Shown: positions 26,400 to 38,267 of the stretch, one piece after another
How the letters are laid out: every line of letters begins with the position of its first letter
How positions within the stretch are numbered: position 1 is the first letter of the stretch
Assembly (NCBI GenBank): GCA_016702605.1
Contig: JADJDQ010000021.1
Span: forward strand, 1,054,001 to 1,118,000
Direction: 5' to 3'
Length of the DNA stretch: 64,000 nt
DNA from: Candidatus Intricatilinea gracilis
Lineage (GTDB): Bacteria; Pseudomonadota; Gammaproteobacteria; Burkholderiales; Burkholderiaceae_C
Position numbers and translations under genes: made by a program
The notes under the pieces: generated by a model
Told to the model about the DNA's origin: nothing
Databases searched by the model: none
What the model saw: only the letters and a program-made list of their open reading frames with translations

Positions 26400-28058
26400 T
26401 CAGTTGGTCAGTGCATTGCTCAGGTTACCCGGCTTCTCGCGCACCCCCGGCAGTGGCGCCAGGTTCCAGCGTTGGGTGATGAATTTCAGGATCGACGTGG
26501 TGTCGTAGCTGGTGTGGTCGATGTGGCCGCGTTTGACGTGGGGGCCGATGAGCAGGGCGGGGATTCGGGTGCCGGGGCCGAAGCGGTCGCCCCAGCCAGG
26601 GCCGGTGGGTGGGGCGACGTGGTCCCAGTAGCCGCCGTTTTCGTCGTAGGTGAGGACGATGAGCATGTCGTTCCACTGCGGGCTGGCGCGCAGGCGGGTG
26701 AGCACGTCGGCCATGTGGTCGTCGCCGCTTTTGACGTCGGTGTAGCTGGGGTGCTGGGTATAACGACCGGCGGGTTTGTAGAAACTCACCGCGGGCAGGG
26801 TACCGGCTTCAATGTGTTTGATGAAGTCGACGCCGTCCTTGAGGTGCTTGGCGCGGTCGGCCTGGCCGGGGGCGTAACGGCGGTAGTAGTTGAAGGGCTG
26901 GTGGTGCGGCTGGAACATGGGGCTGTTGGGGCCGCCGGCGTAGATGACCTGGCGCTTGGCTTCGGGTGGCTGCATGCCGTCGGCCAGGGCCAGGTTCCAG
27001 CCGCCCGAGTACCAGGCCCAGGGCACGTTCATGTCGCTGAGGCGGTCGCCGATGGTGGCCTGGGTCTGCGCCGGCACGGGGGTTTGGCTGTGGCCCGAAC
27101 GTGTCATGCCGGCCAGGTCGGCCAGGGTGGCGGGGCCGCCTGGGGCGGGTGGTATGCCGCTGGGCTGGTAGGCCGGTTGCGAGGTGTTGACCGACCAGCC
27201 GTCGGGAGTGACACGAGCGCCGGCGGTTTCGTACATCACGGCGGCGTTGTTGGCCGAGGGTGAGGTGGGTTTCTTGACGAGCCAGCCCTTGGCGTCGAGC
27301 CTGGCGCCGGCCGAGGCCACGGCCGCTTCGTCGCGCGGCGCGCAGGCGCAGATCAGGTAGTGGTGGTTGAGGTAGCTGCCACCGAAGGCGGCCATGAAGA
27401 AGCGGTCGGCCAGCGTGTACTCACGCGCCCATTGCCACAACTTGAGCGACGAGGTGTCGTAGTAGCCCATGCTCCATCCGCCCACCTGCGAGACGGCGGC
27501 GAAACGGTTGTTGCTCCCCCCGTTGATCTGCTCCTGGTTGTGCCAGTAGGCGTGGATCGGGCTGGGCACGATCTCGTCCAGGCGCTTGTTGTGCGGCGGG
27601 GCGTCGATACGAAACGGGCCGTTGGAGATCTTGCCGAACCTGGCGTCGGGCTGGCCCTTGGCGTCGAAGACGATCAGCTCCTCGAGCGGCTTGCCGTCGT
27701 GGTCGAGTTGCAGCTTCGACTCGGCGCTGGCGTTGGCCACGCCGTCGGCGCCGGGGAACAAGGCGTACAGGTTGTCGAAGCTGTGGTTCTCGGCGTAGAT
27801 CACCACCAGGTGCTTGACCTTGCGCATGGCCAGGGTGACCACCTGGGCGGATGGCGCGGCGCCGGCCGATGGGTCGGCTGCCACCGTGCCGGGTGTGTCG
27901 CCCGGCTGCGCACACCCGGTCAGCAGGCCGATGGCCGTGGCGGCGAGCCAGCCGCTGACCGGGGCGCCGCGAGGCCTGACGGCAGATGGCTCGACCGGCG
28001 CGCCCGAGGTGGACGGGCCGGCGGTTCGGGGTGACCGAGTGGCGAGTGGCTGGGCCAT
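26400..28058 (-). CDS. Phosphoesterase of the acid phosphatase/phospholipase C family (AcpA-like), probable lipoprotein
   Basis: The 552-residue reading belongs to the PF04185 phosphoesterase family: VVIYAENHSFDNLYALFPGADG at the front of the domain and VLTYDENGGYWDHVAPPTGPGWGDRFGPGTRIPALLIGP near the end carry the metal and nucleophile regions. A hydrophobic segment ending in a lipobox (IGLLTGCAQP) suggests export and lipid anchoring. About 48 residues precede it, so the true start may be later. The substrate could be phospholipid or phosphomonoester. It lies downstream of the MbnP/MbnH genes on the same strand after an 80-nt gap. Confidence 0.88.
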   Translation of the reverse strand: MAQPLATRSPRTAGPSTSGAPVEPSAVRPRGAPVSGWLAATAIGLLTGCAQPGDTPGTVAADPSAGAAPSAQVVTLAMRKVKHLVVIYAENHSFDNLYALFPGADGVANASAESKLQLDHDGKPLEELIVFDAKGQPDARFGKISNGPFRIDAPPHNKRLDEIVPSPIHAYWHNQEQINGGSNNRFAAVSQVGGWSMGYYDTSSLKLWQWAREYTLADRFFMAAFGGSYLNHHYLICACAPRDEAAVASAGARLDAKGWLVKKPTSPSANNAAVMYETAGARVTPDGWSVNTSQPAYQPSGIPPAPGGPATLADLAGMTRSGHSQTPVPAQTQATIGDRLSDMNVPWAWYSGGWNLALADGMQPPEAKRQVIYAGGPNSPMFQPHHQPFNYYRRYAPGQADRAKHLKDGVDFIKHIEAGTLPAVSFYKPAGRYTQHPSYTDVKSGDDHMADVLTRLRASPQWNDMLIVLTYDENGGYWDHVAPPTGPGWGDRFGPGTRIPALLIGPHVKRGHIDHTSYDTTSILKFITQRWNLAPLPGVREKPGNLSNALTN

Positions 28059-28137
28059 GGCGGTGGGCGCGGCGGCGAGTCGTGGTGCGACGAGTGTCGC
28101 GCCACCTGCCACCGCGCGCCACCGCGCTGGCCTTGTC

Positions 28138-29487
28138 CTAGCGCGACGACAGCAGGCGCGGGTCGGACCAGAGCAGGCGCAGCCCGGCCCAGCGGCTGGT
28201 GGGTGTGGCCGAGCCGGCCCGTTCGGTGCCGATCTCGGCGCTCAGCGTGAGGCTGGGCAAGACCTGCCAGGCCAGCATGCTGGAGGCGCGGGCCACCGCC
28301 TGGTTGGTGAGCAGGCCGGCGTCTTCGGCGACCAGGCTGGCGTTGATGCCCGTCAACTCGTGGCTGGCCACGCTGCGTTCGAGACGTGCGCCCCAGGTCC
28401 AGGTGGGTGTCACCGGTACCGCCAGGTCGACCCAGCCGCCCTGGATGCGCGCGCTGTAGGCCGCTGCGCCGCGGCTCGAATAGAGCTCGCCCTGGTCGAA
28501 CTGGGCCAGCACGGCCAGGCTGAGCTGGGCGTGGGTGGGGGCGTGTTCCCAGCGCAGGCTGGCGCCACCCAGGCGGGTGCGGCCGTCGAAGCAGGCCACC
28601 CCGACCAGGCTGACGCGGCAGTCTGGCTGGCTGTGGGTGTGGCCGGCGCTGCTGCTGGCGGCCACGGTGGCGCGGCCCGCGGGCTCGAGCTGGGCAACGA
28701 ACACATCGCCGCTCACGTCGCCCACCGCGCCGCGCAGGTGCAGCACCGGTGCGAGGGGGCCAGCGACGCCGCCGGGGTAGGTACGCACCCGCCAGACGCC
28801 GGCGTCGACCGCCTGAAGCGCCGCACCTTCGGGGCGTTGCCACTGCAGGTTCAGACCGTCGGGCATGAGGTCGTCGTTGAGCACGATGCGTTTGATGAGC
28901 GGCACCTGCGCATAACGGTCGAAGTGGCCGGCGCTGCGCAAGGGCTCGCCCAGCGGCAGGCGGTCGCGGCCAAGCTGGGCGCTCAGCCGGTGCTGGCCCA
29001 GGTCGAAGCGGCTGCGCCACCAGGCGGCCTCGGTGTGCGCCGGGTCGCTGCCGTGTTGGCCCAGCGCCAGGTAGGCGCTGTGTGAGGCGCTGGCGCCGAA
29101 GCTGGCACCGAGGTCGACGGTGGCATGTTCGAGCGAGCCACCGCGCCGCTCGGACGGTGTCTGGCCGCTGCCGGGCTGGCCAGGCCAGCGTGTTGTCGGC
29201 CAGGTCTGGTTGGCGGCCACGGCGCTCACTGCCGCGGCGGCACCCAGGCGCCAGCCGGCGCTGTCGGGCACCACAGCGTCGCCCATCTCGTGGGCCAGCG
29301 CTGGGGTGGCGGCTGCGGCCAGGGCGGCAGCAAGGGCCAGGGTGCGCACCACGCCCTTGCTCGGCGTGCGGCCGGGGCGACCACGGGCGGCGCCTGTCGT
29401 GCCCGGGGCGCCGTGGCGGGATCCCGCGCCGACCCGGTCGGCACGCGGGTCTGCAAACTCAATTGGCGGCTGGGAAGGGGTTGGCAT
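28138..29487 (-). CDS. Secreted barrel-like protein downstream of mbnH, function unknown
   Basis: The 449-residue frame contains a signal-like stretch (TLALAAALAAAATPALAHE) around residues 48-66. After it come many alternating-polarity segments with frequent Trp and Arg (HSAYLALGQHG, TEAAWWRSRFDLGQHRLSAQLGRDRLPLGEP, LSLAVLAQFDQGELYSSRGAAAY), compatible with an outer-membrane beta-barrel. The first 45 residues are non-conserved-looking, so the start may be a GTG near 29352. The 5' end overlaps mbnH by up to 29 nt. I recognise no named family. The operon suggests a partner of the MbnP/MbnH metal system. Confidence 0.65.
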   Translation of the reverse strand: MPTPSQPPIEFADPRADRVGAGSRHGAPGTTGAARGRPGRTPSKGVVRTLALAAALAAAATPALAHEMGDAVVPDSAGWRLGAAAAVSAVAANQTWPTTRWPGQPGSGQTPSERRGGSLEHATVDLGASFGASASHSAYLALGQHGSDPAHTEAAWWRSRFDLGQHRLSAQLGRDRLPLGEPLRSAGHFDRYAQVPLIKRIVLNDDLMPDGLNLQWQRPEGAALQAVDAGVWRVRTYPGGVAGPLAPVLHLRGAVGDVSGDVFVAQLEPAGRATVAASSSAGHTHSQPDCRVSLVGVACFDGRTRLGGASLRWEHAPTHAQLSLAVLAQFDQGELYSSRGAAAYSARIQGGWVDLAVPVTPTWTWGARLERSVASHELTGINASLVAEDAGLLTNQAVARASSMLAWQVLPSLTLSAEIGTERAGSATPTSRWAGLRLLWSDPRLLSSR

Positions 29488-30676
29488 AACGTGGGTTGGT
29501 GAGGATGTCGTCGTCGGTCAACGTGCGCAGGAAGGCGACGAGGTCGGCCTTGTCCTGTTCGGTCAGGTTGATGCGCTGGATCAGGCCGTCCTTGTACGGA
29601 TTGAGGCGGCCGTCACCGGCGTGTGGGCCGGCGGTGATGAGCCGACCACCGGCGGCGTAGAAGTCGAGCACCTCTTCGAGCGTGCCGACGCTGCCGTCGT
29701 GCATGTAGGGCGCGGTGACCGCCACATTGCGCAGGCTGGGCGCGCGGAACTTGCCCATGTCCTCGGGCTTGCCGCTCAACTCGTAGACGCCGCGGTTGGG
29801 GAAGGGGAAACCGCCCAGCCCGTCGATGTTGTACAGACCTGTGTTGTGAAACGGTGTCTCGACCACCTTGGTGGCCGCGTGGCGCACCTGGTCGTTGAAG
29901 TTGAAGCCGGTGTGGCAGTGGAAACACTCGGCCTGTTCGCTGTTGAACAGGTTCATGCCGCGCTCTTCGGCGGCGGACAGGAAGGCGCGGCCCTGCATGA
30001 AGCGGTCGAAGCGGCTGTCGCCACCGATCAGGCCACGCTGGAACACGGCGATGGCCTTGATGATGTTGGTCCAGCTGATGGCTGAGGCCGGTGCTGCGTC
30101 TGCCGAGAAGGCGGTGGTGAATCGGCGCGGGTAGTCGCTGATGCGGGTGTCGCTGCGCAGGCGGTCGAGGATCTGCTCGCGGTTGAGGTCGTTCACGCCC
30201 AGCTCGATCGGGCTGTCGCCGAAGATGGGCACCAGCGCCTGGGCTTCGAGCTCCGACAACGACGGGTTGGCCCAGGTCAGCGTGGTGTTGTAGGCCACGT
30301 TGACGATGCTCTGGCTGTTGCGCGGGTGGGCCTGGCCCGTCGAGCCGACCGCGGTGGCCAGGCCATCGGTGAAGGCCTTGTCCTGCTGGTGACAACTGGC
30401 GCACGACTGCTGGCCGTTGCCCGACAGGCGGGTGTCGTAGAACAGGAAACGCCCCAGCTCCTCACGAGCCGTCGACATGGGGTTGTCCGCCGGGGTGGCG
30501 GGCACCGGGAAACCTGCCGGCAGGCGCCAGTCATAACTGCCCTGCTCGGTGACGACGGTGGTGCCGGTATTGGTGACTTGTGTGCCGCCGCCGCCGCATC
30601 CCCCCAGCGCAACGAGCACCAGGGGGGCGAGCAGGGCAAACACACGAGCCGCCGGGCGACGGCTGCGTGTGGACAT
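29459..30676 (-). CDS. mbnH: Di-haem enzyme MbnH (MauG-like)
   Basis: The 405-residue lipoprotein-like protein (ALLAPLVLVALGGCGGGG) carries two c-type haem motifs, CASCH at 92-96 and CFHCH at 251-255, in a MauG/cytochrome-c-peroxidase fold (FLFYDTRLSGNGQQSCASCH, FRAPSLRNVAVTAPYMHDGSVGTLEEVLDFY). MbnH proteins reach a bis-Fe(IV) state and oxidise a tryptophan of the partner MbnP to kynurenine. The mbnP gene lies 14 nt upstream, which makes this assignment firm. The ATG at 30676 gives a proper signal sequence. Confidence 0.92.
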   Translation of the reverse strand: MSTRSRRPAARVFALLAPLVLVALGGCGGGGTQVTNTGTTVVTEQGSYDWRLPAGFPVPATPADNPMSTAREELGRFLFYDTRLSGNGQQSCASCHQQDKAFTDGLATAVGSTGQAHPRNSQSIVNVAYNTTLTWANPSLSELEAQALVPIFGDSPIELGVNDLNREQILDRLRSDTRISDYPRRFTTAFSADAAPASAISWTNIIKAIAVFQRGLIGGDSRFDRFMQGRAFLSAAEERGMNLFNSEQAECFHCHTGFNFNDQVRHAATKVVETPFHNTGLYNIDGLGGFPFPNRGVYELSGKPEDMGKFRAPSLRNVAVTAPYMHDGSVGTLEEVLDFYAAGGRLITAGPHAGDGRLNPYKDGLIQRINLTEQDKADLVAFLRTLTDDDILTNPRYANPFPAAN

Positions 30677-30690
30677 GAACTGGCTCCCGC

Positions 30691-31665
30691 TTATTTGGCG
30701 ATGGCGCGGAACACGGTCGAGCCGTGTTGGGCACCCAGCAGGGTCTGGAACATCGAGGTGCACTCGGCGTCGGTGCCCGACATACAACCGATCGGGCCAC
30801 CCACGTCCTTGGTGACGTCGTTGCCGGCGAACAGCTGGGTCAGATCGACGCTGATGCGTTGGGTCGCCGGGTCGAAGGCATGCAGATGGAAGCCCATCTG
30901 GTTGTTGCCGGTGCAGACGTAGCCGTTGGCGTTGGCCAGCGACACGATGCAGCCGGTGTTGCCCAGGTGGTAGTAGTAGCTGTTTTGCGCGGTGAACACC
31001 GCAGGTGCGGTGGTGGCTGCGGCGGCGCTGGCGTACGACTTGATGCCGCCGGTGTACACACCCGAACCGGCCGCACCGGCCTCGGGGCTGAGTTCGATCT
31101 TCAGGTGCTTGCGGCCCGACTGCCAGCTCCAGGCCATGGCCTGCACGTTGATGGGCGCGGCGGCGGCGGCGAAGTCGGTGTGGTTCATCGACTCGGGCAC
31201 ACCCAGCGTCATCGCCACACCGGTGTAGCTGCCCTTGGCCACCGTGCCGGTCACCTTGATGTTGGTGGCGGCGGTGCCCGTGGTGTTGTTGGTGCAGGTG
31301 CCGTCTTCCATGTCGATGAGTGCAACGCTGTCGGTCCCGTTGCTGAGCTGGAAGCTGTTGGCGTCCAGGGTGACCGGCACCTCCTTGTCATTGGCATCGA
31401 TCATGTGCACGTTGGCCACATAAAAACGCAGGTCGGTCACCTTGGCGCCCACGCCGGTGCTGCCCTGAGCCGCCAGGGTCGCGCTGCAGGGGTTGGTCAG
31501 CACGGTGGCACCGGCCGTGGCAGCGAATTCGATGGTCACGGCCTGGGTCTGCGCGGTGGGGGCAGCCGGTGCGGGGTCGCTGCCACCACCGCCGCAGGCG
31601 CCGAGGGCGGCCAGGGCCAGGATGGACAGGGAGACGTTCGAGAGGCGGGCAAGTTGGTGGTTCAT
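30691..31665 (-). CDS. mbnP: MbnP-family lipoprotein (partner of the di-haem enzyme)
   Basis: The 324-residue protein has a lipobox signal (LSILALAALGACGGGG), a beta-rich body and the four-cysteine C-terminal pattern (TGCIVSLANANGYVC... PIGCMSGTDAEC). The AWSWQSGRKHLKIEL segment holds the conserved tryptophans; in characterised MbnP one Trp becomes kynurenine and the protein binds copper. It is the first gene of the mbnP-mbnH pair. The start at 31665 was chosen because upstream residues are non-conserved and the signal peptide begins there. Confidence 0.9.
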   Translation of the reverse strand: MNHQLARLSNVSLSILALAALGACGGGGSDPAPAAPTAQTQAVTIEFAATAGATVLTNPCSATLAAQGSTGVGAKVTDLRFYVANVHMIDANDKEVPVTLDANSFQLSNGTDSVALIDMEDGTCTNNTTGTAATNIKVTGTVAKGSYTGVAMTLGVPESMNHTDFAAAAAPINVQAMAWSWQSGRKHLKIELSPEAGAAGSGVYTGGIKSYASAAAATTAPAVFTAQNSYYYHLGNTGCIVSLANANGYVCTGNNQMGFHLHAFDPATQRISVDLTQLFAGNDVTKDVGGPIGCMSGTDAECTSMFQTLLGAQHGSTVFRAIAK

Positions 31666-31908
31666 GGTTCTGGATGAGGTATCGGATGTGATGGAACGCA
31701 GGCGCGCACGCTGGCGCAGCCGCAAGAGGTTTGGGCAGTTCAGGGCCACAGCCGCTGGGGCCGGGCAACGAGAAGAAGGGCAGCAGGGTCAGCCGCAGGC
31801 CAACACCACCCGGCAGCGGGTGATCAAGCTCAGGTGAGCTGGTGTGTCAGCGCAGGAGCGGCGACGTTCGTGTCGGTTGCCGGGCGGACCGGCCACACAC
31901 ACGGTGTG

Positions 31909-32316
31909 TCAGCTGCGGGCGGGGGGTGCACGCGCGGCAGCGCGTTGCAGTGGCACCGCGGGGCGCGGTGCGGGTCGGTCGCTCAGGGCCGGCGGCCCTG
32001 ACAGGGGTTCGAGCAACAACCCTGCCGACGGGGGTGTCGGCAGCGCGGCCGTGGTGGCGGAGCAGCCGCAGCACCAGGCGCAGCTCGAATTGCCGGCGGT
32101 GCCCGACTGGGAACCACCAGCGGCGGCCACATCACCCGATGTGATCACCTCGACCGAGCTTGCCCCCATGCCGGGCATGGTGCAGAACTCCGCCATGTCC
32201 ATGCCTGTGGTCACATCGCGTGGCCAGGCATGGCCGAGCACCGGCAACAACAACTGCAGCCAGATCAGCGCAAGCGCGATCCAGCTGGTGCGTCGGGTGA
32301 GGGCTCGGTTCAACAT
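31909..32316 (-). CDS. DUF2946-family small exported protein
   Basis: The 135-residue protein begins with a signal-like helix (WIALALIWLQLLLPVLGHA). It then has the family's short motifs, including EFCTMPGM and a cysteine cluster CAWCCGC, and a low-complexity Ala/Pro tail. DUF2946 proteins are usually next to copper or TonB-receptor genes, which agrees with the MbnP/MbnH pair downstream. No function is established. A 243-nt gap separates it from mbnP, so it may have its own promoter. Confidence 0.7.
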   Translation of the reverse strand: MLNRALTRRTSWIALALIWLQLLLPVLGHAWPRDVTTGMDMAEFCTMPGMGASSVEVITSGDVAAAGGSQSGTAGNSSCAWCCGCSATTAALPTPPSAGLLLEPLSGPPALSDRPAPRPAVPLQRAAARAPPARS

Positions 32317-32606
32317 GGGGCGCGATTGTGTCGGGCTTGTTGCTGGATATGTTTAGCCAGAAATAAGGACGCGCCGATCACGCCTGAATTTCTTCAGGAA
32401 CTCGAAATGCCAGCGCCGGCTGAGTTGTTTGTCACACCCGGCATCGCCTGAAACGAACAATTCGCTGCGCGTTTGCAACACAGGAATCGATGCCCCGCAG
32501 GCCGGTGTCGAGGTCGGGTTGACCCGTAGCCCTGTGGCACACTCGCCCGCCTCGTGTGCACCCCCCCAGGGCTCGACTGCCGGGCCCCAACCCCACAGAC
32601 CCCACC

Positions 32607-34997
<2,391 letters not shown>

Positions 34998-35139
34998 AGC
35001 CGAGCGGCGCCGAACCGGGTTTCGGACTCGTCCGTCACCCGGGGCTGGCCTCCGGGGTTGTCTAGACAGGGCGCGCGCCGGCGGCGGTGTGCGTCCCATC
35101 CCGTGCAGGCGCGCCGAGCAGCCGCCACAATCGCCGGCC

Positions 35140-36366
35140 ATGTCGACATCCGACTCCCATGCCCTCGAGATCCACGCCGGCCCGGTGGCCCTGCGGCATA
35201 TCCGCGAACACGGCCTTGCAGGTGCCGACATCCGCCTGGTGCCTGCCGCAGCCGGTGGCCCCAAGGGGTTGATCCTCAACGCGCTCGATCGCTTCATCTT
35301 CGGCCAGTTGCTTGCCGGACCGGGGCCGAGCGTACATCTGGTGGGTGCCAGCATCGGCGCCTGGCGCATGGCCACCGCGTGTATGGCTGATGTCGACGCC
35401 GCACTCGAACGCCTGGGCATCGACTACATCGAGCAGCGGTACGAACACGCACCCGGCCGCTTGCCCGAGCCGGCGCAGACGACACAGGCCTTCGGCGCCA
35501 AGCTGACCCAGCATTTCGGCGGGCGCGAGGCCGAGATCCTGAGCCACCCGCGATTTCGCCTGCATGTGCTGGCCAGTCGCGGGCGGCGCCTGCTGCAGCA
35601 CATCGGCGTGCGCCATCAGCGACCCGAGCGCCGCAGCGCCCTGGTGTTGGGGTTTGCGGCAGCCTACGCAGCCAACAGTGTCAGCCGTCGCGCGTTGGGT
35701 GGCTGGCTCGAACGTGTGGTGTTCAGCGACTCGCGCGAAGGCCTGCCGCTGGCGCTCGACGACTACACCACCCGCGAAGTCCCGCTCAGCGCAGCCAATC
35801 TGCAGCCGGCCGTGCTGGCCTCATGTTCGATCCCCTTCATGCTGCGCGCCGTGCGCAACATCCCCGGCGCGCCAGAAGGTGCCTACTGGGACGGTGGGCT
35901 CACCGACTATCACCTGCACTGGCCCTACACCGGCATGAACAAGGGCAGGGTGGGCGACGGCCCGGCCAGGGCCGATGACCCGCCCGGCCCGGCCGAACCT
36001 GCCAGCATGGCTGGCATGCAAGATGAAGTGGGGCAACGCTCCGGGCGGGCTGCACTGGTGCTCTATCCACACTTCCAGCCACGCCTGGTGCCGGGCTGGC
36101 TGGACAAGGCCCACACCCGCCGCCACGGCCACACGCCCGGGCTGGACAACCTGGTGCTGCTGTGCCCGAGCCGGCACTGGATCGCCGGTCTGCCCGGCGG
36201 CAAGCTGCCGGATCGCGACGACTTCAAGCGCCTCATCGACGACGACGACACACGCATCGCCCTGTGGCGCCAGGGCCTGGCCGAATCACGACGCCTGGCC
36301 GACGAGTTCGCCGACTGGCTGGCCCGGGGTACACCGGTCGACCGGGTGTTGCCGCTCGTCGCCTGA
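35140..36366 (+). CDS. Patatin-like phospholipase
   Basis: The 408-residue protein has the patatin nucleophile elbow GASIGAWRM with Ser at about residue 71, an oxyanion-type GGPKG segment (about 45) and the catalytic aspartate in YWDGGLTDYH near residue 251. This Ser/Asp dyad hydrolyses acyl esters of lipids. No signal peptide is seen, so it acts in the cytoplasm. The ATG at 35140 precedes the conserved region directly; a 100-codon open frame upstream belongs to the end of tex and low-complexity sequence. It is followed after 14 nt by an esterase gene. Confidence 0.9.
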   Translation: MSTSDSHALEIHAGPVALRHIREHGLAGADIRLVPAAAGGPKGLILNALDRFIFGQLLAGPGPSVHLVGASIGAWRMATACMADVDAALERLGIDYIEQRYEHAPGRLPEPAQTTQAFGAKLTQHFGGREAEILSHPRFRLHVLASRGRRLLQHIGVRHQRPERRSALVLGFAAAYAANSVSRRALGGWLERVVFSDSREGLPLALDDYTTREVPLSAANLQPAVLASCSIPFMLRAVRNIPGAPEGAYWDGGLTDYHLHWPYTGMNKGRVGDGPARADDPPGPAEPASMAGMQDEVGQRSGRAALVLYPHFQPRLVPGWLDKAHTRRHGHTPGLDNLVLLCPSRHWIAGLPGGKLPDRDDFKRLIDDDDTRIALWRQGLAESRRLADEFADWLARGTPVDRVLPLVA

Positions 36367-36380
36367 AAATCCTCCCCACC

Positions 36381-37322
36381 ATGACCCGTCCCAACCCACC
36401 GCTCACCCCCGGCATGCGCGAAGTGCTGGCGCGCATGGCGCGTTCGCGCCGGCCCGCGCTGCACAAGGTATCACCCGTCGAGGCGCGTGCGCTCTACGTC
36501 GCCGGTGCCGAGGTGCTCGATCTGCCGCGTGCGCCCCTGGCCCGTGTCGAAGACCTGCTGGTGCCCACCGTGCCAGGTGTGCATTGCCCGGCGCGGCTGT
36601 ATGCGCCCAGCCACGAGCGCCTGCCGGTGCTGCTGTACCTGCACGGCGGCGGCTTCGTCATCGGCGGGCTCGAGACCCACGACAGCCTGTGCCGCCAGCT
36701 CGCCCTGCGCAGCGGCGCGGCGGTGCTGGCGCTCGACTACCGGCTCGCACCTGAGCACAAGTTTCCGGCTGCGGTGGACGACTCCTGTGCCGCGCTAGGC
36801 TGGCTGCTGCGTGAAGGCGCCTCGCTCGGCCTCGATACCCGCCGTGTTGCCATCGGCGGCGACAGCGCCGGCGGCACGCTGGCGGCAGTGACAGCCATCC
36901 ACGCACGTGACGTCGGCTGGCCGCTGGCGCTGCAACTGCTCATCACGCCGGGCACCACGGCACATGCCGACACCCCCTCGCACCTGAGTTTTGCCACCGG
37001 CCACCTGCTCGAGGCCGAGATGATCGGCTGGTTCTTCGACCACTACATCGACGTGGCGCACCGCACCGACTGGCGGTTTGCGCCGCTGCTGGCCGACGAC
37101 CTGGAAGGTGTCGCGCCCGCCTGTTTCTCACTCGCAGAATGTGACCCGTTGGTCGATGAAGGCCTGGCCTATGCCGACCGTCTGCGCCTGGCGGGGGTGC
37201 CGGTCGAGCTGGAGCTGTTCAGGGGTGTCACCCACGACTTCATCAAGCTCGGCCGCGTCGTGCCCGAAGCCTTGAAGGCCCAGTCCGCGCTGGCAGCCAG
37301 CCTGCGTGCGGCGTTGTTCTGA
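36381..37322 (+). CDS. Alpha/beta-hydrolase of the hormone-sensitive-lipase type
   Basis: The 313-residue esterase has the HSL oxyanion motif HGGGF (His 88), the nucleophile elbow GDSAGG (Ser 162), the acid in CDPLVDEG (Asp 255) and the histidine in THDFIKLG (His 285). Length and order are normal for acetyl-esterase/lipase family IV. It would hydrolyse short-chain esters in the cytoplasm. The start 14 nt after the patatin gene suggests co-transcription, perhaps a lipid-recycling pair. Confidence 0.93.
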   Translation: MTRPNPPLTPGMREVLARMARSRRPALHKVSPVEARALYVAGAEVLDLPRAPLARVEDLLVPTVPGVHCPARLYAPSHERLPVLLYLHGGGFVIGGLETHDSLCRQLALRSGAAVLALDYRLAPEHKFPAAVDDSCAALGWLLREGASLGLDTRRVAIGGDSAGGTLAAVTAIHARDVGWPLALQLLITPGTTAHADTPSHLSFATGHLLEAEMIGWFFDHYIDVAHRTDWRFAPLLADDLEGVAPACFSLAECDPLVDEGLAYADRLRLAGVPVELELFRGVTHDFIKLGRVVPEALKAQSALAASLRAALF

Positions 37323-37352
37323 CCCACTTCCCCCGACCTGGAACTCGACTCG

Positions 37353-37874
37353 ATGGACAACAAGAACCCGCCGCCCGCCCAGTTGCCGTCATTGCGCATC
37401 GGCGAAGGCTGGGACGTGCACGCCCTGGTGCCGGGCCGCCGGCTGGTGCTGGGTGGTGTCGAACTCGCTCACAGCCAAGGGCTGCTCGGCCATTCGGACG
37501 CGGATGCGCTGGCACATGCCATCACCGACGCCTTGTTCGGCGCCGCCGGGTTGGGCGACATCGGCCGGCATTTTCCGGACACGGCCGCCGAGTTCCGCGG
37601 TGCCGACTCGATGGTGCTGCTGGCCGAGGCGGCCAGGCGGGTGAGGGCGGCCGGCTGGCAGATCGTCAACATCGACTCCACGGTGGTGGCGCAGGCACCG
37701 CGCCTGGCGGCCCATCTGCCGGCCATGGCGGCTCGGCTGGCCGAGGTGCTGGGGCTGGCGGCGCAGCAGGTCAACGTCAAGGCCAAGACGGCCGAACGTA
37801 TGGGCCCGGTCGGGCGTGGTGAAGCCATCGAGGCACGTGCCGTGTGTCTGCTGGTGGCTGCGCCCAGCCCTTGA
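37353..37874 (+). CDS. ispF: 2-C-methyl-D-erythritol 2,4-cyclodiphosphate synthase
   Basis: The 173-residue enzyme cyclises CDP-methylerythritol 2-phosphate in the MEP isoprenoid pathway. The metal site GWDVH (Asp 21, His 23), the GHSDADALAHAITDAL helix, the IGRHFPD segment and the KTAERMGPVGRGEAIEARAV end are diagnostic. The N-terminal 15 residues are an extension. IspD, usually its neighbour, is not adjacent here. Confidence 0.96.
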   Translation: MDNKNPPPAQLPSLRIGEGWDVHALVPGRRLVLGGVELAHSQGLLGHSDADALAHAITDALFGAAGLGDIGRHFPDTAAEFRGADSMVLLAEAARRVRAAGWQIVNIDSTVVAQAPRLAAHLPAMAARLAEVLGLAAQQVNVKAKTAERMGPVGRGEAIEARAVCLLVAAPSP

Positions 37875-37980
37875 AGGTGCGGTCACGATCTGCGGCGGCG
37901 CGTTTGTCCCCCCACCCGAGTACAGGCGGCACCGCCAGCCTGTAGAGTGGCGGGCATTTCCTACCCAACCGAACATCACC

Positions 37981-38232
37981 ATGGCCACACAGAAACCGAC
38001 TCCCGCCGCAGCGGGCCCACGCATCGACGTGAAGACCATCGCCAACGACGCCGGTGTGGCCGTCGAGGCCTACGACACCTACGACAGCGACGAAGAAACC
38101 CTGGCCGCAGCGCACCGCTTTGCCGCCGGACTGCTCAACCGCGTGGCGCAGATCTGTGAAGGTCAGCCAGGCGCCAAGACCATGGACGCCGCCGCCTTGC
38201 GCAAGCTGGCCGCGAGCCTGGCGCCGAAGTGA
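37981..38232 (+). CDS. Small hypothetical protein
   Basis: The 83-residue protein is mostly helical by composition, with an acidic middle (YDTYDSDEETL) and AHRFAAGLLNRVAQICEG. I recognise no family. It lies between ispF and the convergent moaA, 107 nt after ispF, with no clear ribosome site. Codon use matches its neighbours, so it is probably genuine. Confidence 0.5.
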   Translation: MATQKPTPAAAGPRIDVKTIANDAGVAVEAYDTYDSDEETLAAAHRFAAGLLNRVAQICEGQPGAKTMDAAALRKLAASLAPK

Positions 38233-38267
38233 AGCCGAGGCGGACTCAGGACGAGCAATAGGCAGCC

